DNA of 64,000 nt from Aphrophora alni (lineage: Eukaryota; Arthropoda; Insecta; Hemiptera; Aphrophoridae): the NCBI GenBank assembly GCA_963513935.1, contig OY740768.1, forward strand, positions 71,046,877 to 71,110,876. Direction: 5' to 3'. Below, piece by piece: positions 1 through 9,952 of the stretch. Below the pieces are notes generated by a model, which saw nothing but the letters and a program-made list of their open reading frames with translations, was not told the origin of the DNA and searched no databases. Made by a program: the position numbers and the translations under genes. Numbering within the stretch: position 1 is the stretch's first letter; the number at the start of each line of letters is the position of its first letter.

Positions 1-599
1 GAAAATTCTGAAAACTTGGAGACATATCCACGTTTAAGCACCATCACAATATTTTCCTTATTATTGCATTAGAAATGAGAAGGGAAAGGAATCCAGTAGA
101 CGAAACTATAAATTTGTAACTTTAGAGGAATTATTTTATGTCACGCGACAGTAAAGCGTTATCAATGTTACAGTGTCAATTCCCAAATTGAATTAAATTG
201 CTAATGGATGTGGGCTTCACTTGCTTGTGCCATTAAATAATTGAAATTTGACATTATTAAAATTGTATTTCTTCTGTAGTTAAAATTAATTGAATGACTT
301 GTTTCATTGACAAAATTTTCAAATATGAAACAAAATGTTGCTATTAATCAACTACCATTTACATCTGCAATATCGTGATAGAATAGCCTTATTTTGTGTA
401 CAGAAAAAATATTAGGGATAAAATTCGACTTTTACATATATCCAGAAACTTTACTGAAAAGAACCAGTTAAAGGAGTAAAATAAACATTTTAGAAATGGG
501 CAATGTTCCGTTTAAAAACTTGAACATTTTTATCATCATAAATATTAAATAGGCCTAAGCTTCTTCATTTAATTTACTATTATAAAATCTTTCCACACC

Positions 600-1850
600 A
601 GTTTATTTACAAAACATTATAAAAGTAAAAAGGCAAGATCAGTTAGGCAATTACGCGATTAATAAGTCAAGATTAGATAGTCGATTAATAAGGCAATCTT
701 AGTTAGGCGATTATTGATGCACGACCAGTTAGGCGATTAATACGGCAAGTTTACTTAGGCGAATAATTGGCAAGGTTAGTTAGGCAATTAATAAAGCAAG
801 ATTAGTTAGGCGATTAATAAAGCAAGATTATTTAATCAAATAATAAAGCAATATTATTTGGGTGATTGACAAGGCAAAATTAGTTAGGCGTATAATAGGC
901 AAGATTAATTTAGGCGATTAATAAGGAAATTGTTCCAATAATAAGGCACCGTTAGTTAGGCGATTAATAGAACAATATTACTTGGGTAACTAATAAGGCA
1001 AGATGGCGATAAATAAAACTAGATTTGTTAGGCGATTATTAAGGCAAGATTATTTAGATGATTATTGAGGCAAGATCAGTTAGGCGATTAGTAATGTAAT
1101 TGGACGATAAATAAGGCAAGATTAGATAGGCGACTAATATTGCAAGATTAGTTGGGCGATTAATAAGGCAATATTATTTAGGCGATTAATAAGGCAAGAT
1201 GACTTAGGCGATTAGATTAATAAGGCAAAATAAGGCAAGATTTTTTGGGCGATTATTAAAGCATTATTTGTTGAGTGGTTAAATAGGTAAGATTATTTAA
1301 GCATTTAATAAGGCAAGATTTATTAAGCGAAAGCAAGATTAGTTAGGCGATTAATAAGGCAAGATTAGTTAGGCGAATAATAAGGCAAGATTAGTTAGGC
1401 GATTAATAAGGCAAGTTGGCGAATAATAAGGCAAAATTAGTTAGGCAATTAATGAGGCAAAATCAATTGGGCGATTAATAATTCAAGATTATTTAGGCGA
1501 TTATTGGGGCTAGATCATTTAGGCGACTATTAAGGCAAGGTCAGTTTGGCGATTAATAAGGCAATTACTCGATTAATAAGTCAAGATTAATTAGTCAATT
1601 AATAAGGCAATTTTAGTTAGGCGATTAATGAAGCAAGATCAGTTACGCGATTAATAAGGCAAGGTTAGTTTTGCGATTAATAAGCAAGATTAGTTAGGCG
1701 ATAATTAAAGCAAGATAAGGTATTCGATTAATAAGGCAAGATTACTTAAGCGATTAATGAAGGAAGATAAGTTATTCGATTAATAAGACAAGATTATTTA
1801 AGCGATTAATGAAGCAAGATCAATGTTGCGATTAATAAGATTAGATTAGG
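600..1850. repeat. Degenerate 26-27 bp minisatellite
   Basis: About 45 imperfect units built on TTAGGCGATTAATAAGGCAA followed by GATTAG. The units vary by small indels, and the best-conserved stretch is about 1330-1440. The pentamer TTAGG recurs, but at 26-bp spacing, so this is not a telomere repeat. It lies between the terminal domain and the core of copy A, where copy B instead has a few units of the 50-65 bp repeat. Confidence 0.85.
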
Positions 1851-1859
1851 AGATACAGT

Positions 1860-2490
1860 ATATATATTTGAAGTTTCCTTGATCTCCAGATTGGTCACAA
1901 GGTCCTCAATAATGTTTGGTAATGTTAAGGAAAATCTGACTACTGCTATAGTAGGCTAATGCACTACATTTGTTACAATGGCTTGCCTAAAGTCAAGAAG
2001 TTTCTGAAGTTCATATTAATAACCTGGTGAGAGTACACCGATTGCTACCTTATACAAGGCTTACAACTAGTGTCTCTTAAACTTTCTTTTGTTGAGGCTT
2101 GGGTGGTGTTTTATAAGCTAACCTTAGAGCGATATGAGTAATGGGGAGGTTCTACTAAGAATCACGCAAACCAATTATTTAACAGAGAGGAAACATCAAA
2201 CATTATTGGGTAGTGTGGGATGTGTTAGTATGTTTAGGCAAAGCGGAAAAAAAAACAAGTAGGTACACTTGTTTATGTACTCGGCACCGATCCGACATAA
2301 CAAGTACCAATGAATATATTAGTTGTTTTATTTGTGTATGTGAATTTTGGTACAGATTAAACACTATTTTCCCACCTATTGTTATTCCACCCATTAAAAT
2401 TGTCATTCTCTCCCACGTTTGGAAGATTAAATGTTAAAAGATTATTATATGGAAATAGTGTTCTACATTTTGTGTTAATCTTGAATATAT
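1860..2490. repeat. Core domain of family copy A, non-coding
   Basis: This stretch aligns in reverse complement with about 43590-44240 of copy B. Shared blocks include GATCCGACATAA near 2288 and a CTGGTGAGAGTA block near 2024. The two short overlapping open frames here on opposite strands are not preserved in copy B, so I do not call them genes. It defines the element family between its two minisatellite zones. Confidence 0.6.
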
Positions 2491-4020
2491 TTAGTTGGTA
2501 TTACTAACATTATTAAAGTCCACTCTGTAGTAGTAGTCAGGACTATTGTGCACATCTTGCAACAATAGACTGAAGTAATATGAATTTCCTCTAGCAATGG
2601 ACAAATGTAATAACGTTCTCACCACGTAGCAATGAGTAGAAAGTAGTTTAACTATCCAGTAAGAATGAACAGAATTTAGTGAGGACATTATATAGCAAGG
2701 TAGAATTAGTGTGCATTCACTGGAAGCGATGTAATAATAATTACGAGGAAAAGGAAGTCGTGTTCAAAGTAACTATTGTGTAAACATCCAGTAACATGGT
2801 TATTACAAAATGACACAGGAAGTAGTGTACAGACACTGTACTTTAGCAATGTAATTATTACGCTGAACGGGAAGTAGTGTGTTAACTCCGTAGCTATGTA
2901 ATTACTAGGAGGAACGGGAAGTAGTATGTACACATTGTTGCAATTTAATTATTCGTGGGACAGAAAATAGTTGTTCCCATCCAGTAACAATTAAATTATC
3001 ACATGAAATAGAGAGTACAGAACAGACACTGTAAAAATCTTATTACTACACAGAACAGGAAGTGATGTGCACACCTAGTAAGGATGTAATTATTACGTGG
3101 ACTGGAAGTCCACTATATACTGGTTAGTTGTGCATATCCTGTAGCAATTCACCATAATGAAGAAATAACATGAAACAAGGAGTAGATAACAAACACTGTA
3201 GCAATGCAATTATTACGTAGAATGGGAAGAAGTATGTACACTTTGTTGCAATTGAATTATTACTTGGGATGGGATGTAATGTAGTCACCCTGTAGCTATG
3301 TAATTATTACGTGGAACGTGAAGTACCGTACACACCCTGTGGTGATTGAATTATCACTTGGAACAGGAAATAGCGTACACAACCTTCACCGATGTAATTA
3401 ATATATGAAACGGAAAGTAGTGTTTACATATTGATACAATGTAGCTATTAAGTGGGACGGAAATTAGTATTGTCACTCCGTAGTGATGTAATTATTACTT
3501 GGAACTCTAAGTAGTGTATACATTATTGTAATGTTAATGTTATGTGAGACAGGAAGTAGTGCACCGCCAGTAGCAATGTAATTATAACTTGGATAATGAG
3601 GAATAAGTTTTTACGTGGGTTATGAATATAATTATTACGAACAACAGATAGTAGTGTGCACACTTGGTAGTAATGTTATTACTACGTGATACAGTAAGCA
3701 GTTTACACGTCAAGTAACATTGTAGGGACAGGAAGTAGTGTGGAGACCCTGTAGAAATATAATATTTTATTACTTGGAACAGGAAGTATGAACACAATCT
3801 CTAGCAATGGAATTATTATGATAGATAAGATGTAGTGTGTAAACCCTGTAGTAATGCGAGAGACTAAAAATTTGTGCATGCTTGGTAGTAATGGAAATAT
3901 TACATCGGAAAAGAAGTGGTACGTACATCTTGAATTAACATGATTATTATGTAATAATGGAAGTAGCGTGTAAATCTTGTACCAATGGACAGAAATGATT
4001 ATACACAATCCTTAGCAATG
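2490..4020. repeat. Degenerate 50-65 bp minisatellite, forward orientation
   Basis: About 25-30 diverged units resembling GTAGCAATGTAATTATTACG followed by a GG-ACAGGAAGTAGTGTGCACAC block. Spacing between successive GGAAGTAGTGT blocks is irregular (roughly 50-65 bp). The same repeat recurs in reverse orientation at 15300-15457, 41945-42527 and 43170-43500, and forward at 44430-44620. The small minus-strand frames inside it are simple translations of the repeat. Confidence 0.85.
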
Positions 4021-4419
4021 GGATGAAGGGTTCAATTCCTTTAGAAACATATTTGCAATAGGGATAAGAATGGTGACATGCTATGAGACAGAATTCACCG
4101 AAGCGGAAATTCAGCTTTGCATATACCTTTGGGTGGGAACTATAATTCCCTAAATAAGCTTGAGAGAATTTTTTTTCAGGATATATAATTAGAAATATAT
4201 TTACAAATAGAAATATAGTACCTTATTCTAAATAAAAAAGCAGCCAATTCTATCACAATAATATAGGTGTAATGGTATATAATTTTGAGTATTAAAAAAA
4301 ATTAATGTTTATATTTATGTAAATATTTTCTATATTTTTTCGTTAGATGTAAAACAAGTAATTCTATTATTCATAACAAGTAACGACAGATAGTAGTATG
4401 CAAACGTCTCTAATAAAGA
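4021..4419. other. AT-rich spacer, nothing recognised
   Basis: The stretch runs from the end of the main minisatellite into an AT-rich segment (about 4150-4370). A further minisatellite-like unit begins near 4380. No open frame, RNA gene or inverted repeat stands out. Confidence 0.6.
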
Positions 4420-4680
4420 CAATAATGCAATTATTACATGGGAGAATGGAGTAAAGTGCTCATACTGTAGTAATGTGATACATTAGGGAAAGTGACACTG
4501 TAACATTGTTGTAACCATTACGTGTTAGTAGCGTCATACTTACTTTAAAGTTGATAATTTATTGATTTGTCTAGTGATTTCCCATCCCACGTAGTACAGA
4601 AAATAATTATAACATGTGACAACAATGTTGTAACGTTCTAAAACAAATACGTAAGTTTTCGATATTTTATTCCAAGCCTA
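4420..4680 (+). repeat. Right terminal domain of family copy A
   Basis: A final minisatellite unit runs directly into a conserved junction, GGGAAAGTGACACTGTAACA (about 4494-4513). The same junction is seen near 44931 and, in reverse complement, near 15297. It continues to a CTAAAACAAATACGTAAGTT block near 4639 that resembles 45070-45100. A segment around 4570-4620 is not shared with the other copies. Confidence 0.55.
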
Positions 4681-4689
4681 CTAATTGCA

Positions 4690-5196
4690 GTTTTACACAT
4701 CATCTCGTAAAATAAATTCTACTTCCCAGTGTTGTAACACAAACTTACACTTTTTAATATCTCTTACTATACATAAAAAGTAAAACATTTTACAATTAGT
4801 TATGAAATTATATCGACTATAGTAAAATGTAGTATATAAAATAGTATTTTAACTTTTTTGAAATAAATAAATTTAAACAAACTTTCTTAACCTAAAAACA
4901 TTCTGACAAAGAAAGTTAGAAAGAATGTTAATATTGCATAATTTAAAATGGACTGCATTACCAAACATGAGAAGATATAAGCACGTACTATGGTATAAAT
5001 ATCTTAACTGTACAGAGATTATATCAACCAGAAGTACCAAATATTATGTTAGTCTTAATATTTATACAGTTTTTCAAAAATGGAATATGTGAAAGGACGA
5101 CGTAAAATACCAAAAGACATCAGAAAGTATACGGTTTATAATATTAACGTTGAAAACATCTCTACTTATTCGAAATATTTTTTGTTAAATTCTGGG
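4690..5196. other. AT-rich spacer, nothing recognised
   Basis: Unique AT-rich sequence between family copy A and the LTR-like tandem. A 72-residue frame begins at 5080 but runs into the LTR-like repeat and shows no motif, so it is treated as chance. Confidence 0.6.
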
Positions 5197-5199
5197 TGT

Positions 5200-5231
5200 T
5201 GTGACGGATTAGAAAGTCCTAATCCGCCACA
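5200..5231. repeat. 13-bp inverted repeat at the start of the LTR-like unit
   Basis: TGTGACGGATTAG (5200-5212) pairs with CTAATCCGCCACA (5219-5231) at 12 of 13 positions around a 6-base loop. In the second copy (6644-6683) the loop is longer because a GTTAGAAA-like stretch is repeated. Confidence 0.8.
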
Positions 5232-5610
5232 AGGCAATTTGAAAGAAAGTCCAGTTACAGGTACAGCAAGTGAAAGTAGGTCAACCTGGTACCGTTAGAT
5301 TTACAAGTAACTAACCCCAACAATTATGAAATATTCCTTTGAACCTAACTTAGTTAAAACAGAACTTTTTATCATTTTTTTTTTTTTTTTTTATGATTAG
5401 TTATGTATATGCATGTTGTTTTGTATAACCCAGGAGAAATAAGTATGAATTTAACGAAAAGTGCTCCCAAATATTGTCATAATAATTTAAATAAAACTCA
5501 AAAAGTTTATTTAAAAACCATGATAAAATGTAAAGGGAAAGTAGGCAGAGGTGGGAAGGAGTGATATCTTTGCGTTAAACGGGACAACCCCAAAAATCAG
5601 AAAAGGGGAG

Positions 5611-5636
5611 TGACGTCACATAACAAAACTATAAAA
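5611..5636 (+). promoter_or_regulatory. CRE palindrome plus TATA box, copy 1
   Basis: A perfect TGACGTCA lies 11 bp upstream of TATAAAA, and a CT-rich stretch follows about 30 bp downstream, where transcription would be expected to start. The arrangement is preserved in the second copy. Binding by a CREB/ATF-type factor is inferred only. Confidence 0.6.
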
Positions 5637-7074
5637 CTCCCTGCCCAAAGCCAACAACTCTCTCTCTCTTCTTACCGCTCTGTTATATCTTTTTCGGTAA
5701 AGACACTCTGTTAACACTCTTCTTCGCAAGTTTTAAGTTAAATGTTTTAGTGACGATTCATTCAGTCTTTCGGTCATTCTTTTAATTCTAAAATGTTAAA
5801 GTAAAATAACAGTTTTATTTTCAATGTACTAATTTCAACTAACGAATGTAGATTCGATAAAACATCACAAATTGGCATAATTTGGAAGCATCAGTAGACA
5901 CAGCAAACAACTTTAAACGTTCATCGGAAGCAGATTGGAGAAATTCAGACTGGCAATACGAGGATTCAATCATCGCTTTTGTAAGGTACAGAAATATCGA
6001 ATCTGAACATTATAAGATCAATGACAGCTTTTAAATTCCATAAATTACCATAAAGTTTAAAGTCAGTAAATTCATTAATACTTATTTCTCATTAGGTGAA
6101 TTAGAAGCATTAATATTGTTTGTATCAGTTTAATTAAAATTTGTAATATTAGAAAATGTTCCTATAAAGTTAGATTTTTGTACAAATAACTAAAAATTCT
6201 AGTAAGTATTTATAAGTTGTATAAATAATTATTAAGGAGATAAATTCTTACAAATTAATACTATCACCCTTGAGTACGTTATTTTGCATAGTCTCCCGTT
6301 CTACCTTTGCTATCCTATATTTATGTTAATTTGTAAGTACATTAATAAAACCTAAACTAAAGTAAGGAATCATAGTTCTCCAAATGGCACGAGTCGAGAT
6401 AGAGTCAAAAATCGGCTCAAATTAAGCTTAAATTTATACAAAAACCTTACACATAAGAATTTATTGTATACACCACCAGAAAAAAAGGGGTAAACAATAT
6501 TTTCTTGCGTTCGATCTTTTTGATTCTAATAATTAGTGCCATATATATAAAAAAAACCAACTGCGCAGAGCCGGGTAGATCGTCGTACGAGGCTCTACAT
6601 ACATACAATCGTGCGGGGAGGAGAAGAAGATCGTCGCAGGTGTTGTGACGGATTAGAAAGTTAGAAAGTCCTAATCCGCCACAAGGCAATTTGAAAGAAA
6701 GTCCATTTACAGGTACCGCAATAGAAAGTAGGTCAACCTGGTACCGTTAGATTTACAAGTAACTACCCCAACAATTATGAAATATCCCTTTGAACCTAAC
6801 TAACTATTATATAAAATAGAACTTTTTATAAAAGAAAAAATATTATTTTTTTTTAATGATTAGTTATGTATAAGCATGTTGTATTGTATAACCCAGGAGA
6901 AATAAGTATGAATTTAACAAAAATTGCTCCAAAATATTGTCATAATAATTTAAATAAAATTCATAAAAGTTTATTTAAAAACCAGGATAAAATGTAAAGG
7001 GAAAGTAGGCAGAGGTGGGGAGGAGTGAAATCTTTGCGTTAAACGGGACAACCCCAAAAATCAGAGAAGGGTAG

Positions 7075-7100
7075 TGACGTCACATTACAAAACTATAAAA
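7075..7100 (+). promoter_or_regulatory. CRE palindrome plus TATA box, copy 2
   Basis: The TGACGTCA and TATAAAA of the second LTR-like unit are at the same spacing as in the first, although neighbouring bases have changed. Confidence 0.6.
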
Positions 7101-7984
7101 CTCCCTGCCAAAAGCCAACAGCTCTCTTCTCTCTTCTTACCACTCTGTTAACACTATGTTAACACTTCTTCGCAAGTTTTAAGTTAAATATTTTAGTTAC
7201 GATTCATTCAGTCTTTCGGTCATTCTTTTAATTCTAAAATGTTAAAGTAAAATAACAGTTTTATTTTCAATGCATTAATTTCAACTAACGAATGTAGATT
7301 CAATTAAAACATCACAAATTGGCATAATTTGGAAGCATCAGTAGACACAGCAAACAACGTTAAACGTTCATCGGAAGCAGATTGGAGAAATTCAGACTGG
7401 CAATACGAGGATTCAATCATCGCTTTTGTAAGGTACCGAAATATCGAATCTGAACATTATAAGATCAATGACAACTTTTAAATTCCATAAATTATCATAA
7501 AGTTTAAAATCAGTAAATTCAGTAATACTTATTTCTCATTGGGTGGATTAGAAGCATTAATATTGTTTATATCATTGTAATTAAAATTTGTAATATAAGA
7601 AAATGTTGCTATAAATATAGATTTTTGTACAAATAACTAAGAATTTTAGTAAGTATTTATAAGTTGTATAAATATCAATTAAGGAGATAAATTCTTACAA
7701 GTTAATACTATCACCCTTGAGTACGTTATTTTGCATAGTCTCCCGTTCTACTTTTGCTATCCTATATTTATGTTAATTTGTAAGTACATTAATAAAACCT
7801 AAACTAAAGTCAGGAATCATAGTTCTCCAAATGGCACGAGTCGAGATAGAGTCAAAAATCGGCTCAAATTAAGCTTAAATTTATACAAAAACCTTACACA
7901 TAAGAATTTATTGTGTACACCACCAGAAAAAGGGGGTAAACAATATTTTCTTGCGCTCGATCTTTTTGATTCCAAATATCAGGA

Positions 7985-7985
<1 letters not shown>

Positions 7986-8018
<33 letters not shown>
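7986..8018. repeat. (TA)n microsatellite
   Basis: About 16 TA units. The first LTR-like copy has only a short TATATATA at the matching place (near 6541), so the run expanded in the second copy. Confidence 0.95.
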
Positions 8019-8101
8019 CCAGCTGAGCGGAGCCGGGTAGATCGTCCTACAAGGCTCTACATACATACAATCGTGAGTCAAGGGAGAAGAAGATCGTCGC
8101 A

Positions 8102-9599
8102 GTGTGTCAAAAATTATTTGGAAAAGTATTATCTTATGTTGGTTAAATCCAGATAAGGCTTTAAACTGTTGCTGTGTGTTGTGGATAAAAAAGTAATCCG
8201 TCTCACTCAGGAGACCTGTATGTTTTAGTGGTTCTTGTCGGTATTGAATGATACGGAACTGTGTCAGATTAAAATTCGAAAGTAGGATAAAATGTTGCTT
8301 TTTGTATTTTATCATTATATGCGGATTACTTTACGAATGAATATAAATGTTGTGAACGAAGTTAATTCGTCACGGAATATAAGAAAAAATACAAACGAAA
8401 AACACGATGAATTATATATATCAGTGCCTATCAATTGAAAACTATAATTGCTTTAAATTCAAGTCTAATCATTTAACTAATTGTGATAGATTATCTCAGG
8501 GGTTGGTTTCATCTTTTACCTATTGCGTGATAGTTTCGAAATCAATTATAGTGCTTATACCTTTTTGGATTTGTAAGGGGGGAGGGGCATTGTTTACCGA
8601 TGTTTAGAGGATTTTAAAAGAAGAGGAGAACTTTGTTTTCTAACTTTGGTTCTCTGCAAACTCGATACATTAAAGCAGATTTGTTTGCACTTTCCCTAGT
8701 CACTCATTTTATTTGATCAAGAGTTGACCTGTACTAATTATGTGTTTACCCTACGCATGGTATTCATTTATCTCGTTTTTTATTTATTTAGTTGAACTCA
8801 GTAAATACATTGTTACTACATTGTACATTGTAAATACATTACTCAGTAGTAAGATTGCTAATTTTTTAAATTACTTATACAATTAATAATATGTAGGCTA
8901 ACATAGCTTCTATGAATAGGATGAAATGTGTGCCACCCAGAAAGTTGAATTATTCCAACGGATTCCCGAGTGCAAGACAATTCGCAAGCTTATCAACAGT
9001 TAATAATAACAGCTCTAAGACCAGACTGACAATTTCACACTAACCTTACCAATTAATATTTTTTATTAAATTAACCACAATAGGTTGACCTTAATTCTAT
9101 ATTTTAATGTAGACTCTACTGTGTTGTCTTTCACATAACCTGATTTAGTCAATATTATTGACATTATTAGAAGGTGGAAAGCTATAAGTACGACGTTAGT
9201 TATTTAATTTGTCATTTAATAACAAAACAATACACAGATCAACTATTTATACGTCTGATGATAATCTGTATCTAACTCTGCAGCCGTTACTCTGTACCCA
9301 AACTCCGAAACCATTTATATAAAATAACCGTTTGTTATTTCTTGACTGATTACGCCTTGCTCAACCGAAAAGAGCCATTATTATTATTATTATTATTTGT
9401 AAAATTAAGACGCGTACATGAAATGAGGAGGCAGTTTTTAAAACATTACAAACAAACTGTCTACAATTATTTATAGAAATGTACTGTGACGAGGGAAAAA
9501 AAAATTATTAAAAAGTTTCTGTAAATGTATCCGTTTTTAGTTCTCACGAATAAGTATTCCATCTGTTTATTGATTTATGTTAACTATTTATGTTAGTTA
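8102..9599. other. AT-rich spacer, nothing recognised
   Basis: No coding region, RNA gene or dispersed element is recognised. A short ATT microsatellite sits at about 9379-9399. A 66-residue frame at 8407-8607 has no recognisable feature. Confidence 0.6.
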
Positions 9600-9952
9600 T
9601 CAACTACAGGATTCTACCCACGCCATTTAAACGCCACCATTTAAAAAGTCAGGAATAGGTCTTTCTATAATTACAAAGACAAACATTATTCTTATAATCA
9701 CATAAAAACGTTCAGAATGTAAAAAATCATGGATATTTTAAGACTATCGTAATACTTTCCTTACCAATTAATTACAAATTAGAAGAGAGGGGAGTTAAGC
9801 TACGCGCCCACTGGGTCGGTATGGTCGTCACGGCATTTTTTTAGAGGGGGTACGCGCACTGGATCGGGCGTTCCGCCGTTCAGGCGTTCCGCACTGTCCT
9901 CCATCCGCTTCCGCTAAAACACAAGTCAGTTTGGGAGCAGATCTGTTGAAAG

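Larger units (their letters stand above)
1..4700. mobile_element. Family copy A: repeat element with inverted terminal domains and internal minisatellites
   Basis: Seen by comparing the window with itself. Bases 28-190 match the reverse complement of about 44930-45090 and also match about 9740-9795 joined to 15240-15300. Bases 190-500 match the reverse complement of about 44640-44930. The core at 1866-2560 matches the reverse complement of about 43440-44240. The right end at 4420-4680 again resembles the terminal domain, in + orientation. Copy A is thus the same element as copy B (about 9600-45170) turned round. No open reading frame of note lies inside. The left end probably runs off the window. 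Class is unknown; a non-autonomous foldback-like or minisatellite-carrying element is the best description. Confidence 0.6.
5197..6638 (+). repeat. LTR-like unit, first tandem copy (1442 bp)
   Basis: The unit starts TGTTGTGACGG and ends ATCGTCGCA, so it has TG...CA ends. It carries a CRE palindrome TGACGTCA at 5611-5618, TATAAAA at 5630-5636, a pyrimidine-rich leader after it, and AATAAA at 6344-6349. That is the layout of an LTR (promoter, then polyadenylation signal). It is followed after only GG by a second copy, and no gag/pol-like frame lies between or beside them. I infer an LTR or a promoter-bearing tandem repeat on the + strand. A target-site duplication is not evident. Confidence 0.55.
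6641..8101 (+). repeat. LTR-like unit, second tandem copy (1461 bp)
   Basis: A head-to-tail repeat of 5197-6638, aligned over its whole length with scattered substitutions and small indels. Its CRE is at 7075-7082, TATAAAA at 7094-7100 and AATAAA at 7791-7796. Differences include an enlarged hairpin loop near the start and an expanded TA run near the end. The 135-residue minus-strand frame at 7908-8315 runs through the TA run and out of the repeat, and is not supported as a gene. Confidence 0.55.

Noticed and set aside
600..1850. Telomere-like TTAGG units
   Set aside because: TTAGG occurs once per 26-bp unit and not in tandem, so this is a minisatellite and not a telomeric array.
2203..4008. 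Several short minus-strand frames between 2203 and 4008
   Set aside because: They are translations of the minisatellite and of a core region whose frames are not preserved in copy B.
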